Shown in pieces: positions 1-9,539 of a stretch of 64,000 nucleotides of DNA. This stretch comes from Parasponia andersonii (taxonomy: Eukaryota; Streptophyta; Magnoliopsida; Rosales; Cannabaceae): NCBI GenBank assembly GCA_002914805.1, contig JXTB01000303.1:259529-323528 (forward strand). The letters are read 5' to 3'. Position numbers and translations under genes: made by a program. Each line of letters opens with the position of its first letter. Position 1 is the first letter of the stretch. The notes beneath the pieces were generated by a model. The model did not search any database. It was not told the origin of the DNA and worked only from the letters and a program-made list of their open reading frames with translations.

Positions 1-168
1 TACGCAACGCCCACATGTTCATCTAGTTATGATTGAGACTTGGATTGGAAGATCGTGGTTGAGAAGACAGTAAATCTAGGATCCGCTGATAGGCTACAAG
101 AGGTGTTAAATCTATTCTCTTTGTATGTTTCTATTTGCTATGAATTAATATTATGCACTCATATAGTC
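1..168. other. Flank of CACTA element, nothing recognised
   Basis: I see no coding region, repeat or RNA gene here. It is the left flank of the CACTA element; its last two bases (TC) match the two bases after the element's right end. Confidence 0.5.
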
Positions 169-185
169 CACTACTAAAAATATGT

Positions 186-330
186 ACTATCACGGCGTGT
201 GTATGAAAGCGCCGTGACAAACGTGGCAATACCACGTCTCGTGTATGGAAGCGCCGTGATAATGGATTAACTCACGGCGCCTAAAAAGTACCGTGGTATT
301 TAACTTTCACGGCGCCTTATAGGTGCCGAG
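186..330. repeat. Left subterminal repeats of CACTA element
   Basis: At least five copies, in both orientations, of a core reading cacggcgcc or its complement ggcgccgtg, with variants such as cacggcgtg and ggtgccgag. Neighbouring inverted copies can form short hairpins. Such arrays bind the transposase or accessory protein in known CACTA elements; that role is inferred here. Confidence 0.75.
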
Positions 331-340
331 ATAGGGTCCT

Positions 341-350
341 TATATAAAAG
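341..350 (+). promoter_or_regulatory. TATA box just inside CACTA left subterminal array
   Basis: TATATAAAAG lies directly after the subterminal repeats. It is followed by about 100 bp of GC-richer, pyrimidine-rich sequence resembling a 5' leader, then a possible donor (caag/gtatt) near 459 and AT-rich sequence. In autonomous CACTA elements the transposase promoter sits here, so this may be the stump of that gene. Confidence 0.45.
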
Positions 351-2287
351 ACCAAAATAACAAGCCCAGCAGAGCCATACTCGCCCTTTTCCTCCACTTC
401 CAGCCGCGGCCAAGAGTCTCCCCCTTCCACCATTTTCACTATTTTTTCTTGCAAACAAGGTATTTTTAAGCTTTGAAACTCATTTTTGTCACTAAAATTA
501 GATTACCAATTGTGTTAACCATGATTTTGACTAATTATTTTATAGAAATTTCATGTTTTAGGTTATATTTGAAAGAGTTTATATTTGGAAACCCTAATTT
601 ATTAAATGTGAATATCTTGAGCATACATTGATAATATTCACTCTTTTAATGCCGAATTAGACTATTTATTTACTAGAAATCTTATTTTTGGGTAAGTTTT
701 TCTATTTAAGTGAATTAATCCGAATTTGTTATTATTTTGTTGCTATTTTTTTTATTTATTTTAGGTGAAATGTGAGTTTATTTAGTTGTAAAAAGTTTCA
801 AATTGAAAGTGTGTATATGAATTTATACCAATTTCATATTTATTTACTAGAAATCATATATTAGGTTATACTTTTTAATTTCCATCCTTAGTGTCAATTA
901 ATCCAAATTTATGCAATTTTAATTGAATATTGTGTAGTTTTTTTAGAAATTTACATATTCAATGTCTAATTCAAAATATTATGGATTATAGATGTTTAAT
1001 TTTATTTTTCATTTTAATTTGTGTATAGGTTTTAGTAGAAGTTAGAGTACTGAAATTACTTGTAAATTAGCAAACTGAGCAAACTGAGATATGTTTTCTC
1101 AAATTGTTTTCTTTTACTGACTTATGCATGTCACTTTCATATTGGTTTTATCTTATTATTTTGGAAAATTTAAATTAGATGAGATATGATATCATATAGG
1201 AAATTATATGTTGTGGTGATATGATGATGTTATAATTGTATGGGATTAGTTGATTTTATTATTTGTGTTGATATTATTTTGTCATATGTTATATTTGGTT
1301 GATTGACAAATTGTTTGTAACAAATGAGTCTATTTAAGAATAAATTATGTTCTGAATTTGGTAGTACTTAGAAATATAAGAATAATTTGAAATGAGTATT
1401 AATTTATAATTGGTGGTTCAGTTACTCAATTGGTTAATGCTAGAAATAGGGAATATTATGTACAATTTTTTATGGTACTCAATTAAGTTAGTTTTTTATA
1501 TCAGTTGTTTATTTTTTATTTTTTTTTTCAATTGTGCTTTGAATGGATAAGGAATGGATATTGGCGATAGACTATCGATTGAATAGTTATTTTGTTATAG
1601 TTTAGTTTCTTATGGTATTTTTACTTATGGTTACTATTGCTAACCTTTTATTATTGTGTTTGCGTATTTCCAATTCAAAGTGCATTCAAGATATATAATA
1701 GAGATAATAACACTTGTTAGGTGGAAGATTAATTAAAATTACTTATGTTTACTTTATGCTTATGTATAGTGCCCAAGACAACCGACAAATGTTGAGTGCA
1801 GATTATACATATGTAAATTTATGAGAGAAGTCATTGAACAAGCCAATGTTAAATCATTTATTACAATAGTATGTAACCATATGTTTTATTAGTTCTATTC
1901 TAATTTATAGTTTGATTGATAACTTTCTAACAAATAAGGTGTTTGAATTTATAGTTTAATGGAAAAAATTTCTATACAAAGGATGATATCAACGGACTTC
2001 TTGAAGAGTGGGTCGAAGAACTAATACAATTTCTCATTTGAGATTCTTAATATTTGTTTATTTAAACTATATGTAGTCTTTAATGATCATGTTAGTTTGG
2101 CTTAGAAAACTAATGTATATATAGACTATATAGATTATTATGTTAATTTAATATTACTATGTAAATATATATTTATACTCCATTTTATTTCAAATATTTG
2201 GTATATGTAATGAATTAGGATTACATTTATAAAATTCCAGGGGGTAGTATAGACAAATACGTTACAAATACCCCATAGAAATTATCT

Positions 2288-2610
2288 ACCAAGGTGCTTA
2301 TTAGGCGCCGTGAAAGGCATCTTCCACGGTGCCTGTTAAGTTCCTTGGTATCAAGACACCAAGGCACTTAACAGGCGCCGTGGAAAATGTCTTTCACGGT
2401 GTCTAATAGGCGCCTTGGTAGATATATTCTACGGCGCTTTATAAGCACCGTGGAAGATGTCTTTCACGGTGCCTAATAGGCGCCTTGATAGACCTTTCAC
2501 GGCACCTTATAAGCGCTTTTGTAGCCAAGGCCTATCACGGCACCTAGAACCAAGATGCTTTTATGGGCACTGTGAAAGGCCTTTCAAGGTACTTATAAAG
2601 CATCTTGAAA
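2288..2610. repeat. Right subterminal repeats of CACTA element
   Basis: About ten alternating direct and inverted copies of a 25-35 bp unit with cores such as ggcgccgtgaaag, cacggtgcctaat and ggcgccttggta. The array is denser and longer than the left one. Some copies have decayed by CpG loss (cacggc to cacggt or caaggt). Confidence 0.75.
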
Positions 2611-2629
2611 GACATTTTTTGTGGTAGTG

Positions 2630-3639
2630 TCAATTATTTTTTAGAATAATTTTGAATATTCCTGGGCTAATCTTTCGCTACGAAAATCGTTTTTAAATCC
2701 AACACCTACAACCCATTGGAATATATGCATTGTAATTATATTTTGAAGAAGCAATATTCCAAATATCAAATTACAGATCACATAGACACACCTAATGTAA
2801 GAGTAAAAAGAACCAAAATAAGTGATAAAACTATCCATCACCAGATGTTAATCAATCCCTAAAGCATTAGGCAAAACAAGGAAGACTTTAAAAACAAAAG
2901 AAAGAAGCCGAAGCCTTTGAGAATGTTTCTAAGAAAGAGCCAAAGCTTTTGTGATATTTTCTTACTCCTAATGGCCAAAACTATTAAACTTGAAAGAATA
3001 AGCAAAAGGGTACTGAAATATAAATAGGTATATGTAACATTTAACTTTCAATTGGAAAAAAAAAAAACCATAAATACAGGTGGGAATCTGAAAATAGACA
3101 TTTGGGTTGATCCTAAATTGGGGTACTTAGCAATCTAAATGCGAGAAAAAGATGATTCTTACATATACTGTGAGCGAAGCACGCATCCATGTTCCATAAT
3201 ATGATTTAGACAATTAACCCATAAATCTAAAGGGAACCAATCAATCAAAAAACAAAAAAAAAAAAAAACTCAAAACTATATTTATAATTTTCTAATAGTC
3301 AATACCAATTAAAGCATTTATACGGTACAATAGTTTAGCCAAACATTGAAATGCAAGAAAGAGAAAGGATGGTTTAACATACAGATTCACCTTTGTCTTC
3401 TTCGCGAATGGTGATGGTGCCTTCTTAAGATTGAGATCAGGGCGACTAAGCTCTAGTATCATCACCGTCACTTACGATGACCATCTCTCAGCCTTGTTCG
3501 GTACACCATCCTACTTCAATTTTCTGGTATGGGAAGGAGATTAGCTGAGTTATTTAACTAGTCATGGTACTTATCTTAAAAGTAGCGTATGGAATTATGT
3601 AAAAGTTAAGGAGCCTTATTTTTACTATTGTTGATGGAG
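2630..3639. other. Intergenic, no recognised feature
   Basis: AT-rich sequence with homopolymer runs near 3056-3070 and 3248-3268. The short minus-strand frame at 2641-2841 has no recognisable domain and is probably chance. The GC-richer stretch 3385-3540 is not recognised. Confidence 0.4.
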
Positions 3640-4270
3640 GTTTTGTCAACAATAAATTTAGAAAAAATTACGAGACGTGGTTTGTGTGAAAAAAGTTATT
3701 AATCAAAGCAAATAAAGAAGCAAAGATTTTTTAGTAGTTCAGTCCCGAAAAAGATGAGCTTACATCCACTATTTTTCACTATTTTTTGAAGAATTACAAA
3801 AACTCAAAATTACAATGTGTTATCCGGAAAGAAGAAGAAAGTTAAAAAAGGTTCTTTCAAGAATTCCTCAGGCTTTCAAGATCAGAAAAAGTCCCAGATC
3901 CCCTCACCGAAACATTGAACTCCCTTTATATAGATGAGGGTAGCTCTATATTTCCAATTGTGAGAATGGGTAACTATACAATCAGACAATACAATTTGAG
4001 TAACAATATAACTGGATAATTACTTAAATAAGGTAACTGGTAACTGGTCGATCTTTAAAGAGAAACTTTTGTTTCCCTTTCTTTGTAGGTTACCCGTTTG
4101 ACGAAACGTAGACTAGTCTCCTTTTCATTCTGGTCGCACTTAACTTATTTGGTGGAGGTCGCATGTAAGTTATACGGTTGAGGTCGCATGCAACTCTTTC
4201 GCAAGAGGTCGCACTTAATCTTACTCATACGACCTGACATAGGGTTTTAAACCGCACAATAACTATTATT
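3640..4270 (-). mobile_element. LTR-like fragment, minus orientation
   Basis: On the minus strand a TATA-like ctatataaaggg (near 3921-3932) is followed by several hundred bases. On the plus strand, gtagttcagtcc then gcttacatccact (3735-3765) resembles a block I recall from plant LTR retrotransposon repeats. The ends are not clear and no internal region is attached, so the family is left open. Confidence 0.35.
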
Positions 4271-4599
4271 TTTTAAAAGACTGTGTTATGCCTAATTTTT
4301 TTTTTTTTTAATATTATTTTTTTAAAAGATCGTGTTATGCCTAATTTCCTCTTAGAAAAGTCATTCGGCCCAAATTTCCTTAGTCAGGTCCAATTCCAGT
4401 TAGAAGTTTTAGCATGGAGACTAGGCAGGCCCTCATTTTTCATGGCTAAAACAACTCATTTCAGTGGGCCTCATGTTGGAGGTGGAGTACTAAATGCCAA
4501 GTAAAGAGAATATTTTTTCTCTTGTACAGCTGTACGTGTAAAAGCTTTATCTCACCATATAAAGCTTTGATATTTCATGTTAATTAAAGGAGGAGATAT
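4271..4599. repeat. Short diverged tandem duplication, otherwise unassigned
   Basis: A segment containing ttttttaaaaga and gtgttatgcctaattt occurs twice, starting near 4270 and 4320, a period of about 53 bp. The rest up to copia A shows no feature I can name; the 73-residue plus frame across it contains no known motif. Confidence 0.5.
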
Positions 4600-6235
4600 T
4601 AATATAAAGCAATATTTTCATAAAATCATTTTCAAGAACACTATTATTTTGTAAAATCTAGAAATGTAACAGAATTGAACGTTTAAAATTTTTCTCTTTA
4701 CAATACATTTTAGAACATAATCTAATATAAATTAACTCTTGATCTAGACAAAAATAATACCCATACTTGCTCTACAATCTTCTCGTCTTTCCCGTCTATT
4801 CTCGCAAGCTGTTTAATTGATCAACCGAGTGGTTACCTTATTGATTCCTAATAAAGAGATCTGCAGATGAATAAGAAGACAATCTTCTTGATTCGATTTC
4901 TCTAGAATGGTCGAACTACCAAGGATGGTGAATTCCTAAGGCTTGCCGATTTTCTCTGCTCTCTTCTACTCTCTATTTTTCGTGTGGTACATCCTTCACA
5001 AGGGTATTTCAGGTGTAACACTTATAAATTAGCAGCCAGAGAACTTTTTTCTTGACTATAGAGAGATTAGTAAACCCTACTGGGCTTATTAGGCATGTTA
5101 GGCTCAACTGATCAACAAATAACTATTGCACTGTAATTTGAGCTAGATAGGAGAGCAGATGGATCCATAAAGCTCAAGCTCTGATAGACCATATACCCAT
5201 AATCATAATTAACTCATAATTATGATTAGGCCTTGTCCATTAATATTGGGGCATACCACTATAGGCCCAATATTGAACTCTTAGACTAAATATTATTTAA
5301 TTTTCTGTGAAGCTTATTATCAAATAATTAGCTTAATCTATTTAGCATGTATTATACCTATAGATATACCCCTAATGCAATGCCATACTAATAGGGTAAA
5401 ATTAGCGTATTACCCTTCTAGTACATATTTATTTTTGAGTTGCTATTTTTTATCTAATGGATAATAGTTGACTACGATGTTTGTATCTGCTTATACTAAT
5501 ACAATCATATTCATATAGTGAATACTGGGGCTATGGTTTATATTATCCAAGTACTTGAAAAAACTCAAAGTAGTATTATTATGTACATGATATCCATCGT
5601 GAAAAATGTTCTACACATTTCATATACCTTATCTTCCAAGATACCGGACTTCGAATCATAAATCGGAACTAGTCCTTTAGTAACTTAAAAACACAAAACA
5701 CAATGAAAATAATTTTGTTAATTACTAGAATTAATGTTTTCTATAATAGTGATAGATTAGTGAAATTAGAAATTTGAGTTGTGGCACTTAACCTTAAGTT
5801 CTAATTCACTCGGTCTTGTTCGATGCTGTTATAACTTTTATATAACATACTAGTATTTCTATCTGAAGACTCATTTCATTAATTAGAGAATTCATTATTC
5901 AAATAGACAATACTACATTTTATGACATAGTAAAGTTCCCATCTTTAATATGCAGAATGCGAATAATTTAATTTAGACATAATGAAATAAAGAATATAAC
6001 GTCTCTTATATATGAACTCATCATATGAATAATTCTTTATTACTCATTATTTGTCTCAGAATATTTAGATGCTTTTATGAGATAAATATAGACATCACAT
6101 GTATATCAATGAGATATAAATAAAATAGAAATTCATAACATGAAATTTATCAATAAGAAATAGATAACAAATAATCTGATAAATATTGTTTATAATGTTA
6201 AATAATAAACTATTTTATAGGATATTATTCCAAAA
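4600..6235 (-). repeat. 3' LTR of copia A
   Basis: About 1.64 kb. Its low end (4615-5170) matches 11998-12575, the A 5' LTR. Its middle is the inverted counterpart of 12590-13440 and 20016-20870, the B LTRs. The element-sense start follows the polypurine tract with TTTTTGGAATAATATCC, where B has TGTTAGGAATATG. The low terminus is eroded, so 4600 is approximate. Confidence 0.85.
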
Positions 6236-6236
6236 A

Positions 6237-6246
6237 TCTCCCACTT
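6237..6246 (-). other. Polypurine tract of copia A
   Basis: Element sense AAGTGGGAGA sits directly before the 3' LTR. This is the usual plus-strand priming tract of plant copia elements and fixes the LTR boundary. Confidence 0.8.
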
Positions 6247-6251
6247 GGCCT

Positions 6252-6536
6252 TTAAAATATATGTGACATGTCACATAGTCCCATTCCTTTTAGGTAGTCA
6301 TCAAATACTTTCGTAGCTAAAGATTTGTTAAAAGGATCAACAAGGTTCTCTGTAGATGCTATCTTATTTACTATCACATCTCCTATTAGAATAATTTCTC
6401 TAAATATATGATATTTCCTTTCTATGTGTTTTCTTCTCTTGTGGCTTCTTGGCTCTCTGAAGTTAGGAAATACTATACTGTTATCATAGTAGAGTATTAT
6501 AGGTTGCTGTGCTTCCGGTGCTACTTTGAGATCCAT
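6252..6536 (-). pseudogene. Copia A RNase H C-terminal fragment
   Basis: A 94-residue frame covering the end of the copia RNase H domain. It shows the family's KHIERKYHIFREI block (usual form KHIERKYHLIREI), then NLVDPFNKSL and KGMGLCDM, which match the conserved copia C-terminus (DPFTK, GMGL). RNase H removes the RNA strand during reverse transcription. The fragment runs to just before the polypurine tract. It is separated from the RT fragment upstream by disrupted sequence, so no functional protein is made. Confidence 0.85.
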
Positions 6537-6638
6537 AAAGAAATTATGAAGCTAGACCGCCTCTTTAGCTACTTCAGAAGCTGCCACATATTATGCCTTC
6601 ATGGTTAAATCTACAGTACAAGATTGCTTGATACTCCT

Positions 6639-7255
6639 CTATACAATGACACCACTACTAATGGTAAAGACTAAACTAGAGGTTGATTTTCTAGAGTTTT
6701 TATCAAATTGAAAATCCGAATTAGTGTATCCAACAGATGTTAGTTCTTCTCCAGAATATAAAAGCATATAATTTTTAGTTCTCTGAAGATACTTTAGAAT
6801 ATGTTTGACTACACCCCAATGTTCAGGTCCTAAATTAGATTGGTAACGACTCACAATCCCAACAACATAACAAATATCTAGTCTTGTGCAAAGCATGACA
6901 TACATGAGATTTCCCTCTTTCAAAGCATAAGGAATATTTCTCATATGTTCTTTCTCTTCGTTTGTCTTAGTAGAATTCTCATTAGATAGAGTAATTCCTT
7001 TACCAAAGGTATTAAACCTTTCTTAGAATTTTGCATTACAAAGCTAATTAGTATTTTGTCTATGTATAAAGCTTGTGATAAAGTTATGCGTTTGTTCTTT
7101 CTGTCTTGTAGAATCTGTATTCCTAGAACGTAGCAAGCTTTACCTAAGTCTTTCATATCAAATTGTTGTGCTAACCAGACTTTCACTAGTGATAATGATC
7201 CAACATCATTCCCAATGATTAGAATATCATCAATATATAATACTAGAAAAATCAC
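6639..7255 (-). pseudogene. Copia A reverse transcriptase, frameshifted
   Basis: Two frames joined by a shift at about 6941-6944. The first (7255-6941) has the catalytic block LYIDDILIIGND (usual YVDDI), then KDLGKACYVLGIQIL and SQALYIDKIL. The second (6944-6639) continues with IPYALKEGNLMYVMLCTRLDI, VGIVSRYQSNLGPEHW and GYTNSDFQFDKNSRKSTSS. These are the palm, thumb and connection regions of copia RT in correct order. A PYASAVGSLMYAM-type block is mutated and the fold is broken by the frameshift. Confidence 0.9.
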
Positions 7256-8355
7256 TTTATTATCCTGAATTCTTTTATAGACACAAGGTTTATCTATGTT
7301 TCGTTCAAAATCATAAGACTTAATAGCTTCATCAAATCTTATGTTCCAATATCTAGGCGCCTGTTTGAGTCTATAAATAGATTTGTTAAGTTCACAAACT
7401 TTTTCTCTTGTTCCTTTTGAATAACCTACAAATAATTACAATTTAGATTGTGATTTTAACTTAGTCATTTTCCCTTTTAGCACGTATGCTGGATAACCCC
7501 AAATATTGATATAATGCAAACTAGGTTTATGTCCTTTCCATAGTTCGAATGGTGTCTTAGGTACTAAGAAGGAACTCTATTAAGTAAGTATATCGCAGTT
7601 TCTAAGGCATAACCCCAAAAGGATGCAAATAATTGTGAATAACTAAGCATCGATCTAACCATATCCAAAAGTGTTTTATTTCTTTTTTTAGCAACACTAT
7701 TTAGTTGAGGCATACTAGGTGCTATGAGTTGGATAGGATCCCATTGTCTATGAGAAATTCAAATAATTCCTCAAAGAGGAATTCATCACTTTGATCAGAT
7801 CGAAGGCTTTTTATGTTCTTTTCTAACTACTTTTTAGTTCCTACTTTGAATTTTATGAACTTTTCAAAAGAATCCGATTTGTGTTGCATTAGATAAACAT
7901 AATTAAATCTAGAATAATCATCCGTAAATGTAATGAAATATTCAAAACCTCCTTGAGCTTGAATATTTATAAGCCCGTAGATATCAGTGTGTACTACTCA
8001 AGACGTTCTTGAACTCTAAGACCTTTTCTAGTAAATGGTCTTTTACCTTCCAAACAAGTTTCACAAGTTGGTAATGATTTGACTTCTAACAAACTTAGAG
8101 GTCTATTATTAACTAATCTTTAAATTCTATTTAGGTTAATATGACCAAATCTTAAATACTAGAGATAAGTTTTATCATTAGTACTCACTTTCACTTTCTT
8201 ATGTTTAGGTTCTATATGTTAAAAATCATTTTCAAGATTGTGCAATGAGATGCTAATAGGTTGAATAATGAAAAAATTATTCCTATGAGTACCTATGCAA
8301 ATAAGACTTTTATTTTTCTAATAGAAACTTTATTATCAAAATGAACAGAATAACC
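7256..8355 (-). pseudogene. Copia A integrase and RT start, decayed
   Basis: Translation in mixed frames gives, in order, the integrase zinc-binding end (LPTCETCLEGK near 8060), KRPFTRKGLRVQE, core pieces (FKEVL, DDYSR-like), FWGYALETA near 7620, the integrase C-terminal region near 7500-7420, and then abruptly VCELNKSIYRLKQAPRYWN, which belongs to the middle of RT. About 200 residues of the integrase tail and RT fingers are therefore missing at a junction near 7410. Several stops interrupt it. Homologous integrase pieces lie in B at 17100-17680 and 18545-18970. Confidence 0.8.
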
Positions 8356-8640
8356 TTATCTCATCAAACAGGAAACAAAAATCAAATTTTGTTTAAATAC
8401 TGGAATATAATAATAATTCTTTATTTCTAAAAACCTAAAATCATCAAAATTCAAACTAACATCTCTCATTACACGAGCTTCAACTATTGAGCTATCTCCT
8501 AACCATAATGTGAACTCTTCACTAGCAAACTTCTTAATTTCCTTGAACCTCTGCAAAGTATTACAAACATGGTCAGTGGCTCCCGAATCTACAATCCAAG
8601 AATTGATAGAATTAACAACATGACAAGCCTCAATGAACAA
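8356..8640 (-). pseudogene. Copia A protease fragment
   Basis: A 94-residue frame with the copia aspartic protease active site, SWIVDSGATDHVCN, about residues 14-27, followed by LWLGDSS and the typical YYYIP...NLIFVSCL end (usual form NLISVS). The active-site D-S-G triad is intact here, but flanking gag and integrase are broken. The enzyme would cut the Gag-Pol polyprotein within virus-like particles. Confidence 0.9.
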
Positions 8641-9539
8641 TAAATTGTCATTACCTTGTTTGCCCTTGCCATTGTCCTTCTTCTTCTCAAGGACTAGGTA
8701 AATTTTGTAGTTTCTCTTCCAATACCCATCCTCACCATAGTGGAAATATTTTCCTTTTTGTTTGGCATCCTTCTTTGTCTTCCTTTTCTTTGGAACTAGA
8801 GAAGTAGAAGTCTTTTCTTTCCTTTACCTTTACCTTTCGACTTAGATTTAGAAGAACCAACTTGAACTACATTAGCCTCAGTAAATCTTGACTTATTCTT
8901 CTTAAGAATATTCTCTATAATTTATAAATCTTTCATCAAGCCAGTAAGAGTATAATCTTTTCGATGAATCTTATGATCAATTTTAAATTGATTGAATATG
9001 TCTGACAGTGTATTTAAAATCATGTCAATTTGGATATCACAATCAATTTTAGCTCTAAAGATTTCCAATTCATTAAGATATTCGATGGCTTTCATCATAT
9101 GTTCGTGAATTAGAGTACCCTTCTTTTGATGAAGAATTATAAATGCACATATAGCCTTATTTCTAACTTGATGATTGAGACTGACGAACATTTCATCAAC
9201 ACTCAGTATCATGCCAGTAGCAGTATCCATCCCATGATGTTGTTATAGTAATATATTGCTCATTGAGCCAAGTATATAGCACTTAGCCATCTCATCAAAT
9301 TGCTTCCACTTATCATATAAGTTTCTTTTATCGTTGGTAGATTCTGTAGTTGGTTGAGCAGAACATGGGGTGCTGAGAACCAACTTGTGTTTATCAGTAG
9401 TAAGTACTATGTTTAGGTTACGTTTCCAGTCTACATAGTTTACACCATCTAGTTTATTTTGTGTGAGTAAAGTCGATAACATATTAAATGCCATATTTAT
9501 TAAAAACAAATAAACAGTCCATGTATAAGCAAACATCAT
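8641..9539 (-). pseudogene. Copia A gag (capsid and dead zinc knuckle)
   Basis: Frames 9539-9243 and 9230-8922 cover a copia Gag. The first contains LTQNKLDGVNYVDWKRNLNI, the N-terminal block of the family; the second the helical UBN2-like part (LSVDEMFVSLNHQVR, LNELEIFRAKI). A break near 9236 separates them. The nucleocapsid knuckle at 8693-8755 reads YFHYGEDGYWKRNY where CFHCGEDGHWKRNC is expected: all four metal ligands are replaced by tyrosine. The start at 9539 (MMFAYTW) is matched in B at 16347, supporting it as the ancestral start. Confidence 0.85.

Larger units (their letters stand above)
169..2629. mobile_element. Non-autonomous CACTA (En/Spm-type) DNA transposon
   Basis: The left end reads CACTACTAAAAATATG. 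The right end, read on the other strand, begins CACTACCACAAAAAATG, so the two form imperfect terminal inverted repeats opening with the CACTA signature. TC precedes the left end and TC follows the right end, a possible 2-bp target duplication; a third base does not match. Both ends carry clustered subterminal repeats with cacggcgcc-like cores, as CACTA transposase-binding regions do. The 1.9-kb interior is AT-rich and holds no frame resembling a CACTA transposase or TNPA, so movement would need a transposase in trans. Orientation cannot be assigned without a coding region. Confidence 0.85.

Noticed and set aside
2641..2841. 66-residue minus-strand frame
   Set aside because: No motif, AT-rich, no supporting copy; probably chance.
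6408..6608. 66-residue plus-strand frame
   Set aside because: Antisense of the copia A RNase H region.
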